Assembly (NCBI GenBank): GCA_012295275.1
Contig: CM022679.1
Location: forward strand, 13,315,415 to 13,379,414
Source of the DNA: Chrysomallon squamiferum
Lineage: Eukaryota; Mollusca; Gastropoda; Neomphalida; Peltospiridae
Direction: 5' to 3'
Length of the DNA stretch: 64,000 bases
The position numbers and the translations under genes are program-made. The notes under the pieces were generated by a model. The model was not told the DNA's origin. It saw only the letters and a program-made list of their open reading frames with translations, and did not search any database. The first letter of the stretch is position 1, and every line of letters begins with the position of its first letter. Positions 25,574 to 37,069 of this stretch are shown piece by piece.

Positions 25574-26251
25574 ATGGCATTAACATATTTAGATTTGTGT
25601 TATTATCAACTAACTAGTAATTTCCTTTTATGTTCAAATATTTGAATGTACTTCATAGGAAACATTTAGACTATCAACTATACTTTTCTTTGTTGTTATC
25701 AAACATTTTACTGAGAACACTCAATCTGCTAGCCTCATTTTTCTGTGATATATATCAAGATATTTCTTCCAAGGATTAAGTTAGTTAACTATATTAACCA
25801 TCAAATATTTCAATGGTAATAGGGATTCTTTAAAACATATCTTTTTATTTACTGTAGAAAATTAGGTTTTTCTAAAAGCTATCTATTTATATATATTAGT
25901 ATCAGGTATCTTTTATTTTTATTGTTTGCTTCAGTTATAATGTATAAAAATATTTGTTTACATATCAGTGTAAACAACATTATATTAGTGATGTTTTGTT
26001 TAAATGTTTTATTAGTCTTTTTGTTTAAAAAAAATAATTATAATCATAAAACAATAATATAAATGTTTGAACTTTTAAAACACATTAGAGGTGATTTAAT
26101 CATAAACAAATTTGATTTCTTGTGCAAAGTTTAATATTTTACAAGCACAAGTTTTAGCATGGTTGACAAACTGAAAATGACTTTTGAAAAAATGAAAAAA
26201 AAACATTATAAAAGCAACAATAATCTCTGAAATTATTATAATTGACCATTA

Positions 26252-26257
26252 AATAAA
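26252..26257 (+). terminator. Candidate poly(A) signal for MPST copy 2
   Basis: AATAAA about 0.68 kb past the stop. A later ATTAAA at 26597-26602, followed by T/G-rich text, is an alternative. Confidence 0.3.
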
Positions 26258-26602
26258 TTTACCTCTAATTGAACATTAATATTTAAAATTAAAACCTATT
26301 TCAAAACACATTTTTTTTTTATATTTTGAAATTTTAATTTGAAAATTCTATGTGATTTCAGACCTGTAACAAGCACCTAAGATATTAATGGTGAAGGGGT
26401 TAATCTAAAAATATTTTATATACTTTAATACACTTTTTCTTTTATTAACTATATATTATCTTTACAGTGATTTTATATTTTTTCACTGCCTTGAGTGGTA
26501 ATGTAAATGTATTTATACATCCGTGTAAGTTTTATTTTAATGTTAAAATGTTGAACTTTTCTATATTGGTGTAACACAATCTATTTTATATTACTTATTA
26601 AA

Positions 26603-29600
26603 CTTTTATCTTGATCAAATTGTTTTGCTTTAATTTTATTCATTTACGTGTATTTACTAGTGAGTTGTATGCAAGTTTTCAGAATAGGTCTGACCTTGTG
26701 TAAGTTTGGAAAAAAGTAAAAATGTAATGCTGTTAATTTACAAACAAAAAAAAGAATTTTTTTATTATTCTTTTTTAGTTCTGGAAAAAATGCCAGGTTT
26801 AAAACAATAATCAGCAATTAGGACATGAATGTGAAACAGTCCAAAAAAAAAAAATATGACATAAACTTGTAAACAAACTATGAAAAACTTCAACGTACAG
26901 ATTTGAAAAAGTACATTTCCAGTGTAAAAAGAAAATTCTGGATGAACAAATATTGTGGAAAAAAATGTTTTATTGCATTTACCTGAGCAATTGGTCACAA
27001 AATAAAGATCTTGTGCATAATTTTATGTGAAAATAACGTTTATTAGTATAGCAGCCCACTTGATGATGATCAATGTTATTGAACAGCCTGCTTCTTGAAA
27101 AAGCTGGCTGGTGCCTGGTTTGGAGAGAAGGCAGGGTGATCTCTTGCTTATCCCAAACTAATTCTTTGAATAAGCTAATGCTAGGATAGGTATTTTTATT
27201 TCTCCAAACAAATACTTGATAAAAAATATAATAAAAAAAAAAAGAGAGAGAGAGAATGAAGAAGAAAAAATGTATTAAAAGGTTGAAATAATTATGAAGA
27301 AAATAGATTTAAATCATTTGCTGTGATCCTGAACTAATGATTTAATCACTATGCCATTACTGTTGTTAATTATACATACCTTCCACACTTTTTTGTTGTT
27401 TTTGTTGTTGTACATGTTTATGTCTGTGTGTGAACGTGACTTAAAACGTGTGTTGCATTTTCATATTTTTTGGTGCATTAGTGTTCACTGGCCCGCGAAG
27501 TGAACTGACGCAAAGCAAGCTGAATAATCTGATGAATGCACTTTGTGTTATGCACTATTATTATTATCTTTTTTTTGAAAGTCAATTGATTAATATTAAA
27601 ATATAGAATAGTAAAAGCCTTTTTTAACACTTAAAGTTCAAAAGGTATATGCTTGTGACTGACTGATCACAAAACTGCTAAGTCATGCAGTCCTACTATT
27701 CGATCTCAGGTAAAGTAACATTGACAGTTCTCAAGTTGCAACCTTTTGAACAGTAATACTTTTTGCCAAGGACACAAAGAATGACAGACACAATGGATTG
27801 CTCTTTCATTTATTTCATTCCAAAAACAAGTTAACCAATAAATCTCATTTTCACAAATTTCCTTCCAAGCAAGGGAAAAATAATTCCAACCTTCTCAATC
27901 TGAAATAACTTGTTAGAACATACATCCAAACATTATGATTTAATGCAAAAGCTTATTTATTCAACATAAAAAAAATTAGCATGGGCAACACTGCAAAATA
28001 AAAATTAAGTATTAATTGAAATTACCAATTCTGTTTTCTAAGATTATACATCTTTGCAAAAAACTGGAAGCACAAATCATCAGGTCACAACTTTTAAAAT
28101 CCACCAGGTTATTTTAATTATGCAGTTTGTAAATTAAAAAACCATGTCCATCTTTAATGGTTTAAACTTGTTTTAAATTTGATGAAATATGCAAATCCAA
28201 CAATTTATTTCTGATCGTAACTGTCCCAATTATTAATTTTCAAGGACATAATAAAAGTAGATTGTTTATAAATATCAAGACCACCACCAGCTATGTGTAA
28301 TTCTTGACTCTGCTTTGATAAATATGACACTTGGAAATCTAGGTTACAACCATTCACATATTTTGGAACTTCTGAGTGTCAATCACTCCTTTATATATGA
28401 TCATACTTTTAATATTCATTTAACTGTTGTAGTTAAACATGTATGTATTACCAAATAAAAATATAGAAATCTTTGGAATTTCCAGAAGGGGAAAAAGGAA
28501 AAATGATAAAATTATTTTTGAGTACAAAACATACCTTGCATATGAACAAAAAAAAAAAAAAAAATAGATAGAAAGTAAATAGCATTATCAAATGCATTAC
28601 AATAAAAAGTTAAGCAGATATTAACATAAATGAAAATTAAAGTTTGCAGAAGTATTTTCAGATTAAAAGTGAAAACAGGGTTAATTCCAGACTTTGGCAA
28701 CAATACTTTTTAAAATAAAACCTTCACTTTTAAACATCATTATCTTTGGCAATAAGAAAAAAGCAAAACAAAACAAAAAAAAAGTGTAACTATATCTTAA
28801 TATTTAAAACTGAACACAAAAAAAAAATAATAAATTACATCAATGATGCAAAAGCACAATTTTTTGTTGATACTTTCAAAATACAGTTATGCTAAAACAA
28901 CTGGCAGTTTGTCAATGAACCATATCTTATCACTGATGGCATCATGAGATGCTTAAACATAATAAAGCACAACCGTATTTAGAAAAAATATATTTCTTTT
29001 CAATACCAAAAACATTTAAATACTTTTCTAGATGCTTACAAGGAGAATTTCATAAGTCTGAAGTTATGTAACTCAAACACTCCTAAAAACATTACCCATT
29101 CGCAATTAAAACAATCAACTTTTTAGTTCTGCCTCCAGTTTTTGCACAAGAACAATTTTAATGCCTTATGTAATAATTAAAATTATTTTTTTTTTTAAAG
29201 CAATTAGTATACAATCACCGGTGTATAGCATCATTAACATGTAATCATAACATTTGAAAATAACATGAACATTACTTAATGAAAGACAGACAAAATTCAG
29301 AATTTAAACTGGGACTCAGAATATAAAACACTAGCACTAAACAAACAATTTGCACTGGAACCTGCACTCCACCATGTTTCAAAATATACAAAAATGAAAT
29401 CTACTATACTTATATTAATGCAAGTCAGTTTTTCTGGCTTTAAATCCTAAGTAAAGTTTTTATATTTTTTTTTAAATATTGCTACTTCTAATGCGCAGTA
29501 CTGTGAAATCCAAAATGTGTAAAATCAACACTAACCTATTATAATTCTCTTATCTTTTACCTTTTAATTTAAACTGAATATATCTATAATTAATGGGCCT

Positions 29601-31714
29601 TCTCTATAATAATCATTAAAGTATGAAATAAATTTCATAAACAAAAGGAGAATCATTCTTATACATAATAAGAAATATTGAGACTGATATTTTCAGACTG
29701 GCTTTAAAAAAAGATATAAAAATAAATATATTAATAACAGTAATAATAATAATGATAATAATAATAACTCCTTTATCAAAAAGATTTAAACAAAAATGAT
29801 AGTATTAGTAATACTTTAGTTATGATAATGGAAGACTATTCACAAACTGTCTGCTAAACCAAAACCATGACTAGAGCAGATATTCTATCAATGGATATTA
29901 ACTGTGATAATCTGAAAGCCATGTGGTATTTTGATTACACTTTTTTATATATATACATCTTTTTACCTTAGTATCCTTTTATATTTTGTGGAATGTTATT
30001 AAAACAGCAGTTTCACAATAATTAAAAAGTTCACCGTTAGCTCATATTTTAAAAGTATATTTTTAATTTTTAATTTTATTTTTTTATATATTTTTTATAT
30101 TTTTATTTTTAATTTTTTAAATATTTTTTGTTGTTGTTGCTTTTTAAAAACATAACAAGAATAAGTATATATTAATATTTTAGTAATAACTTGCTTCAAA
30201 AATAAATACTCCAATACAAACAAAAAAAAAATTAAAATTAATAACGATAATAATAAAAGTACAAAATAAAAAAATAACTGAAGCAATAATTTTAACTTAC
30301 ATCATGTAACAGTGAAAATATTATACTGTACAAAAGCTCCAGTATATAAAGTTACGGTTACATAACTGAGATCAGTTTTAAACATTTTCAAATAATGCCA
30401 AGTGTCATGCACATTGCACAAAAAACAAGACTGCATATAAACTAAATGTTTGTTAGTTTTCTTTCAAAGAATTATTTTAATCTGAGACAATATTCCAGGT
30501 CTGTTCAAATCAACTGTTTTAAAAAAATATATATGTCTTTATCATGGTAATGTAATTTGTTTTACTGCACCAGTTAATTAATTCTAAAGAACTAAATGAT
30601 TCATTAACAATCACCCAGCAATACTATAACTATACAATTTAAAACATTCACAACTTCAATAAAAAATATTTAAATAGTCACAACAAGATTTATATGAAAA
30701 ATCAAAAAACATTCTTTGCACATTTAAAATTTCACTTTTATTCATATTAGCCAGGGGGTACCAAATACTGAGTCAACCTTGAAACTTGTTCGAACTTCCT
30801 TTTCAGTTTAACCAGTTAAATATAGAAAAGATATAAATTTTAATGTATATTAAGAAAAGGTCTGACTATTGCTTAATATTAAAAGCTTAAAAGAGAATGA
30901 AATTTTGAAACCTGTTTATTGGTCAAGCTGAATCCCAATATTAGAAACCAACCCAAGGGAGATAATTCACCAAAACAAAATCTAATATTTCTGAAAACTA
31001 AAGTAATATTTAAGTTAACTTTCTAGGAGAAAGAAAAAGAAGAAAAAACAACTTTAAAAGTTGTTTTCTCATATATATCAAAAGAAAACTGTCTAATTAA
31101 ATAATGTAATAGTATTTATTTCAAAATAATAGATTTAATAATCCATTATTTTAAAAACCAAAATTTGCTGTAACAATAAGCCTCTGTGATTTCTCCCTAT
31201 TATATTTAAGTAAACAGCGAATAATTTAATTATGATAAATCCAAGGTCAACATGAATGGAGCACAGTTTATACAAACAACATATATAAAAAAAGTATCTC
31301 AACACTATCTTTTTTTCACCAACACAACAATAATCATCTTCTTTATCAATAATAAATTTGTCATCAAAACAATTGTTATATTTTTCTTTTGTGTAACATG
31401 CTTTCTGAACTTTTCACTTTGTTCAGATAATTTTTTTGAGAACATTTTCAATTACATCTGAAAAGATTTGCATCAAATATGTATTTTGAAATATTTACAG
31501 AAAAATATAACAAATGTATTCTAAGTAACAACCAATCTAGGAATGTAGAAATCTATTTCAAATATAACAGTTCAAAATGCAAGGATAATTAATAATAATA
31601 ATAATAATGATGTAAAAAAACAACAAAAAAAACAAACATTGAGAAACGCTAAAGCTACTGAATGGCAAAATCTCTCGACAGTTCTGTAGTGAAGTCCAGC
31701 ACTCTTGTCTGCAG
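26603..31714. other. Gene-poor stretch, perhaps partly SCD 3'UTR
   Basis: No exon-like ORF or conserved motif was found on either strand. The sequence immediately left of the SCD stop at 31715 must contain its 3'UTR on the minus strand. Vertebrate SCD messages have 3'UTRs of several kb, so a long one is possible here, but AT-richness offers too many AATAAA matches to choose an end. The short ORFs at 26765-26998, 28512-28703 and 30095-30286 look like noise. Confidence 0.5.
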
Positions 31715-34700
31715 TTAGTAGGTGCCATCTCCAGTTCTTTCTTTTCGCTTCTTTATAACGTCGGCTGGGATTTTCTTTCGGTCATAAGCCAAACCCAGTA
31801 AAGCACACGTATCAATGAACAGGGTCGTTATATTGAAGTGCCAGCCAAACTCACTGGTGCAGTAGTCTTGAGGGAACACATGGTGGTAGTTATGGAAACC
31901 CTCGCCGATGGCACTCAAAGCAACTGTCGAGTTCTCCCTCGGGTTGATGCGGCTGTCGTAGGGTCGCATGCCCCACATGTGGGCGACACTGTTTATCATC
32001 CAGGTGGCATGAAGCAAAATGCAGAATCGCAGGAGGTTGAGGAATGCGGCATTGTGAAAGGTTTCATTCCACATGTACCAAGGGACTAGTGTTGGGATGA
32101 CGAAACAGAAAATCAACACAGCAGGCTTGTAGAATCTATAAAAGTAAAGGTAACTTGAGAACTGAAGTTAGTTCCATTATTATTGTTTACAGTATATTTA
32201 TAAATCAAATTACATGATGCCATACTGATGTTGTCTTTGGCGGTAAAACCAATTTTTACCATTTCATAATGATGTTATTTGCTGTAAAGGATGAATCTTT
32301 GCTGATAAAACTATGACAATATAATAATGACAGTCATGTGAACATACACGAATGACATTTTTTCTATTCTGCTTTGAAGAAAATACAGAAAATATAAATA
32401 TGTGCACAACTGCTAATCAGTTTATAAGTGTCTTTTTCCTTTATTTTTATAGATTTCTGCTTATTAAATGTTTTCACTATAAAATGGACAAATGAAGCCT
32501 CTTGAACTTACTATTTTATTTTCATAATTTATTGTGAGAAAGAACTGATCATCAGAAACAAAAGAATTACTCTGAGATCTACCACATCTGCTTAGCCTAT
32601 TAATTATTATCTGATAATTTGAACTGCTTTCACTTTATAGTTTACAAAAAGCAAATAAATTATCTTAACAAAGCTTGATAAACAAATATTAAAAAGTTGG
32701 ATCTGAACTTGTACTGATTTTGAAAAAGTTAAAAAGAACCAACAAACATGGAAACAATGGCCTTCTAGAATGTAACTGTGATCTAAACTGACTAATATAA
32801 CAAAAAATTAAATTAATAAATAAATAAATACAAAAAAAAAAATTTAAAATGTTAAATGATGAACAAAAAAATAACATATTCCTAAGATTTTTAACAGCTA
32901 TTATAATAATTATCTCAAACCTTCTATGGATTCTGTGCACTGGGTCCTTGGAGACATCAGACAGAATAAAACCAACAAAATCAGAAACAGTACAATGATA
33001 ACATATTCCTATCAAAAGTGTGTAACAGTTATTACAGTAATTGTTACAAACCTCCTCTGGACTCTACACACTGGATCATTGTATACGTCAGACATGTCAA
33101 GTTGTTTCCCCTTGGCTGCTACCTCAGGGTGTTTCTTCACCAACAGCCAGCCCATGTGAGAGAAGAAAAACCCTCTCTTGGCATTATGAGGGTCGCCATC
33201 AGTCTCCGAATACTTGTGGTGCACTCGGTGGTCCCGTACCCATTCAATGATGTCGTTCTGTTCCAAATAAACAAAATGAGACATTAAGGAAATATTCAGA
33301 ACAGAAAATAGGAACATACTATCCATTTAGCGAATGGAAATGTCATTTTAGCACAATGAATAACTTTTAAAAATATATATATTATCTTTCATACAAGCAA
33401 ATATCCAGTCCACAAAAACTGAGCAAGAATGTTATCATAAGTAGTCTACCATTTATGCAGAACAATATATTAAAAAAAAAATAATCAAGAAATAAAAGAA
33501 AAACAAGAAAAAAAAAACTCCATTAATATTGATCAACAAATGGACTGTCATAAAAATGTATAAATATTTTTCAAAACAAGTTTAATACTAATATATATTT
33601 TGAAGAAAACTGATGAGGTTTATTGGTTTGACACATTTTGCACATTCTAGCTACATCTTAACCATGAAGGAATTAGAAAAAGATGGTTTTTCAGTGTTTT
33701 CATAAAATACTATATATATATATATATATATATAACCAATATATTTATTCATGTACATTATGCTTCATGACTAAATGACTACATGTTAAGTAAAGCAATC
33801 TGAAAAAGATGGCTTGTCAATACTATTCATAAAATGTATTCATTTTTAATATTTTAACAACACATTTATTCATACAAATTCTAACCTGAAGTGATCCAGC
33901 CTGCATGATGGCTAACAAGATCCTCAAAGGCAGTTTGGCTTTGTATGATCTGTGAGACCACAATCGATGCACTCCAGCTGTAACACCCAGTGCACAGAAC
34001 AGGTACCAGAACACTACTGCAAAACCGAAAAAAAAAAAAAAAAAAAAATTAGAAACTAACATACAAAACTATAATTAAAAACATTGAACTTTGAACAGGA
34101 TCCTCTGTATATTGGAATTTCCTCTAAACCAAATATATTCAGTGCTCCCATTAATCCAGAAAAATGGAAACCCCTCACTCTGAACAGAAAGCATTTGTTC
34201 CCATTTAGGTTTATCTGGCTTTAGGAGAATAATAATTAGTATTTTCCTATTTTAAAATGAAGTCATACAAGACCTATCAATGATTCATGTTGTTTTTTGT
34301 TTTTTTCAAATAAGCTGAAGCTCAGTATATCAGCAAAATCAATTATTTCATCTGCAGATGTCTCTTAAAACATTAATCTAACTTCATACAATGAGGGATA
34401 ATGGGTTTTGGTTCATAATATATACATAACAATTTTACTTTTAATTCTTTGACAACAGACCAAGCTATCAATAAATTCAATACAAACAATGGAAAAAGAA
34501 ACAGTTCTTGAGAATTTAAATTATGAAACAGATACTTTTAAGCAACTGTTTGAGGTTTATTTTTCAAAATTAAAATACTCACACCAGGCTAAGGTGAGCA
34601 GTTTGGCTTTTGGGAGCAGCCAAATTGCATAAATAGATCCAATGTGGAATGTAATGTAGATGATGACATTTCTCCAGACTATTTTCATCGGAGGTCTCTT

Positions 34701-34812
34701 CTGAGCATGTGTTGCCTCAGTAATAGCTGGTTCCACTTCATCTGTAGGAAGCAGAAAATCATCTTCTCCAGCATCAATAATGTTTCTTGGGGCCATCTTT
34801 AGGTTGCATTTA
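31715..34812 (-). CDS. SCD: Stearoyl-CoA delta-9 desaturase
   Basis: ER-membrane di-iron enzyme that puts the first double bond into stearoyl- and palmitoyl-CoA using cytochrome b5 electrons. Exons: 34812-34583 (ATG 34796), 34016-33886, 33257-33052, 32135-31715 (stop TAA); 323 residues, phases consistent. All three histidine boxes are present: HRLWSH (88-93), HRVHH (125-129) and HNYHH (265-269). The extra iron ligands NSVAH (232-236) are also there, with flanks SHRSYKAKLPLR, RGFFFSHMGWLLV, IPTLVPWY and GEGFHNYHH. Hydrophobic segments lie around residues 45-65, 73-85 and 190-235, as expected for four membrane helices. The C-terminus ends ERTGDGTY, as in animal SCDs. An acceptor at 34814-34813 shows that a non-coding exon precedes it. 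The end of exon 33257-33052 is duplicated downstream (see the separate entry). Confidence 0.96.
32871..32975 (-). pseudogene. Duplicated 3' end of SCD exon 33257-33052
   Basis: A decayed copy of the exon end and intron start. ATAACATATTCCT occurs at 32871 and again at 32998; ACC at 32919 matches 33050. On the minus strand it reads SDVSKDPVHRIHRR, against SDVYNDPVCRVQRR in the real exon, then a donor-like GTTTGA. The copy is direct and adjacent, offset about 127-131 bp, and stays open across the matched part. No convincing acceptor precedes it. Confidence 0.72.
33713..33735. repeat. (AT)n microsatellite in SCD intron
   Basis: Short AT run. GAAAAAGATGG flanks it on both sides (33676 and 33801), hinting at a local duplication of about 125 bp. 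Confidence 0.8.
34090..34225. mobile_element. Possible pogo/Tigger-like DNA transposon remnant
   Basis: CCTCTGTATATTGGAA and CATTAATCCAGAAAAA in the SCD intron recall the tyrosine-poor ends of pogo/Tigger elements, which typically read ACCTCT...ATTA.CCGGA. The resemblance is from memory; no paired terminal repeat or target duplication was found. Confidence 0.2.
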
Positions 34813-35060
34813 CTAGAACAAAATAAAATAAAATAAAATTAAATTAAATTAAATACTCATTTATATTTTTTAACAAAAACTAGTTTGTCAAATGAGAACA
34901 CATAATTGCTTTATAATAAAGCCTAGATGTATACATTTCCATTACCTACAAAAAAACAACAACAAAGTGATTAAAAGCCAGATTTGTTACGAAGCAGACA
35001 CTGTGCAGCAGGAAAATCCCACAGCGTAATACAACAGATCAATAAAATAAATCTACTCAC

Positions 35061-35100
35061 TGGCTGCTGACTGCCTGGCCTGCCTGGCCTGTCCAATCAG
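35061..35100 (-). promoter_or_regulatory. Likely SCD non-coding first exon and promoter
   Basis: The minus strand shows a strong donor, GCCA followed by GTGAGT (exon end 35061), 250 bp upstream of the SCD acceptor. GC-rich text with repeated GCCTGGCCT and a CCAAT box (35093-35097, inverted relative to the gene) follows. This fits a short first exon and core promoter. The start site is not determined. Confidence 0.5.
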
Positions 35101-35561
35101 AGAGCAACTAGTGTACACTTGTTTCTGACAGTCAGCAGCACAGTCATAATCTATTATTAATTATTACATGTTGTAATAGGGAAATCCACGACGACATTAA
35201 TTAATCTTATAACGACAATGTTAGCCTAAATTGTGTATTTTAAATTTTTATGGTTTAACTAGCTTTTTAACAACCACTTCTATAATTTCTTTACTTTTTT
35301 TTTTTTTTTTTTTTTTAATCAAAAATTAATTATTTGAATTTTATTTATCCGCTTCATTTTTTCTAATATAATAATGATGAGTCTGTTTTAAATAATAGAA
35401 AGTTTAACTTTTTTAATTTACAAAACTGTGTTTCAAACTAACCATAGAATAGTCTCTCATACATAAATACACACACTCTGACAGGAATTGATTAATGGGC
35501 TTTGTACACTGTGTGTGCAAGTAAGTGACTAATATAGGTACTGTTGTTTTTGATTAGATAA

Positions 35562-35578
35562 GACTTTGTATCAAAGTC
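35562..35578. promoter_or_regulatory. Palindromic CAAAGTC site upstream of SCD
   Basis: GACTTTG and CAAAGTC face each other across TAT, a perfect 17-bp inverted repeat about 0.5 kb upstream of the probable SCD first exon. Each half resembles HNF4-type (CAAAGTCA) and TCF/LEF-type (ATCAAAG) sites. Function is inferred. Confidence 0.25.
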
Positions 35579-36689
35579 AACAAAATAAAGTTTACCACAA
35601 CACCCTGCTTGTACCAGAAATGTGCTGTGTGAAGTCAATGCATCTTATCTGATAAAGGCTATTGTTATTAGTCACGTAAACTGTTGATAGGCACATGGAT
35701 TGTGGCTTTAATTATGTTGATCAAAGTTTAATTCATTAAGATAAAAAGTTGAGGCGCAAAACAATCAAACGTGGACCCATTGTTTTCATTCTGATTCCAG
35801 TCAGAATTCCTTCAACTACTATGGTTTTGTGCTCTAAACAAAATAAAGGAAGATATTAAATATGTGGGGGTTCTGGTGGGGGGGGGTAACATTCTTTAAC
35901 AAGCAACAAATTTCTTTATCAGTATTATCTACCTCTGTTCAAATTGGTTTGATAAGAATCACTTCAAAAATGCAGTTCTTGCTGTATGTCAAATTTTTAT
36001 CTTATTCAGTGACTTTCGTCATTTAGTCACATGATGTTGTCAAATGATATCACCGTTTTCATCATCTAATTTCTAAATTTAACTGTTGATAAACACGTAT
36101 ACTATTCACAAGTTATTGCTTTTATGTTTTGCTTTGTTTTGTTTTGTTTTGTTTTCTTGTTTCTGAAATTATTATCTGACTGACAGTTTTGTTACACATG
36201 TTAGTTCAGTTTACATTTATTACCAAGTGACAAACACTAAATAAATAACAGGTGTGATTTTATTCACGTAGATCTATTTCTATTATACACAAACTATTTT
36301 AAGTTCAGTGAGATGAAGGAAACATGTAAATGGATACATTTAACAAACTAATATTATATGACGTTGGTTCAGCCATCATAAACTGGCTGTGATTTGAAAA
36401 CTATTAATGTTTTCAGTTAACTTCATAAATATGCTGTTAAAACTGTAATTTTGGGGGAGAGCTGGGTCTGTGGTGGTTAGAGTGAATATGCGTAACAGAT
36501 TACAATGAAATGTCTGTTAAATGAACTTTGGAACTAACAACAGGAAATTCAAACGTAATTGTCCAAATAGCCTGTTGTCATTTCAGTGGACAGATAAAGA
36601 GGTCTTCAAGAAAGTGACAGTTATTTGCTTATTCTATGTCATTACTCTTTGAGATAGGGGTTGGCAGCAGTTACAATTAATTTTCTTAA

Positions 36690-36692
<3 letters not shown>

Positions 36693-36741
<49 letters not shown>

Positions 36742-36755
36742 TTTTTTTTTTTTAC
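36693..36755. repeat. ATT microsatellite plus T tract
   Basis: Trinucleotide run ending in T. Confidence 0.95.
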
Positions 36756-37035
36756 AATTGATTCACTGGAAAAATTACACAACAGTTTTGAATTTTTTTT
36801 TTTTTTTTAAATCAATAGATATGGTATTATGTGTGACACAGAGCTTAGAAGGTGTCTGAGTGGATGCATTCCCAAGTTACTACATGTCAACAGTAATTCA
36901 AAATGGTATCTACAACCTGTTCAAAAATAGATCTCACTTATAAGTTGCACATGCTTACACTAGTCTAAAAATAATAATAGTCTAATCTGACATTTTTAAT
37001 GTGCCAATTTTTTGTACAATATTCATACATATAAA

Positions 37036-37036
37036 G

Positions 37037-37064
<28 letters not shown>
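37036..37064. repeat. (CA)n microsatellite
   Basis: Dinucleotide run in the intergenic region. Confidence 0.95.

Positions 37065-37069
<5 letters not shown>

Noticed and set aside
31838-33287. Plus-strand ORFs of 69-89 residues over SCD
   Set aside because: Shadows of the minus-strand desaturase exons.
36449-36510. GTGGTGGTTAGAGTG, resembling a tRNA A box
   Set aside because: No box B at the right distance and no cloverleaf.
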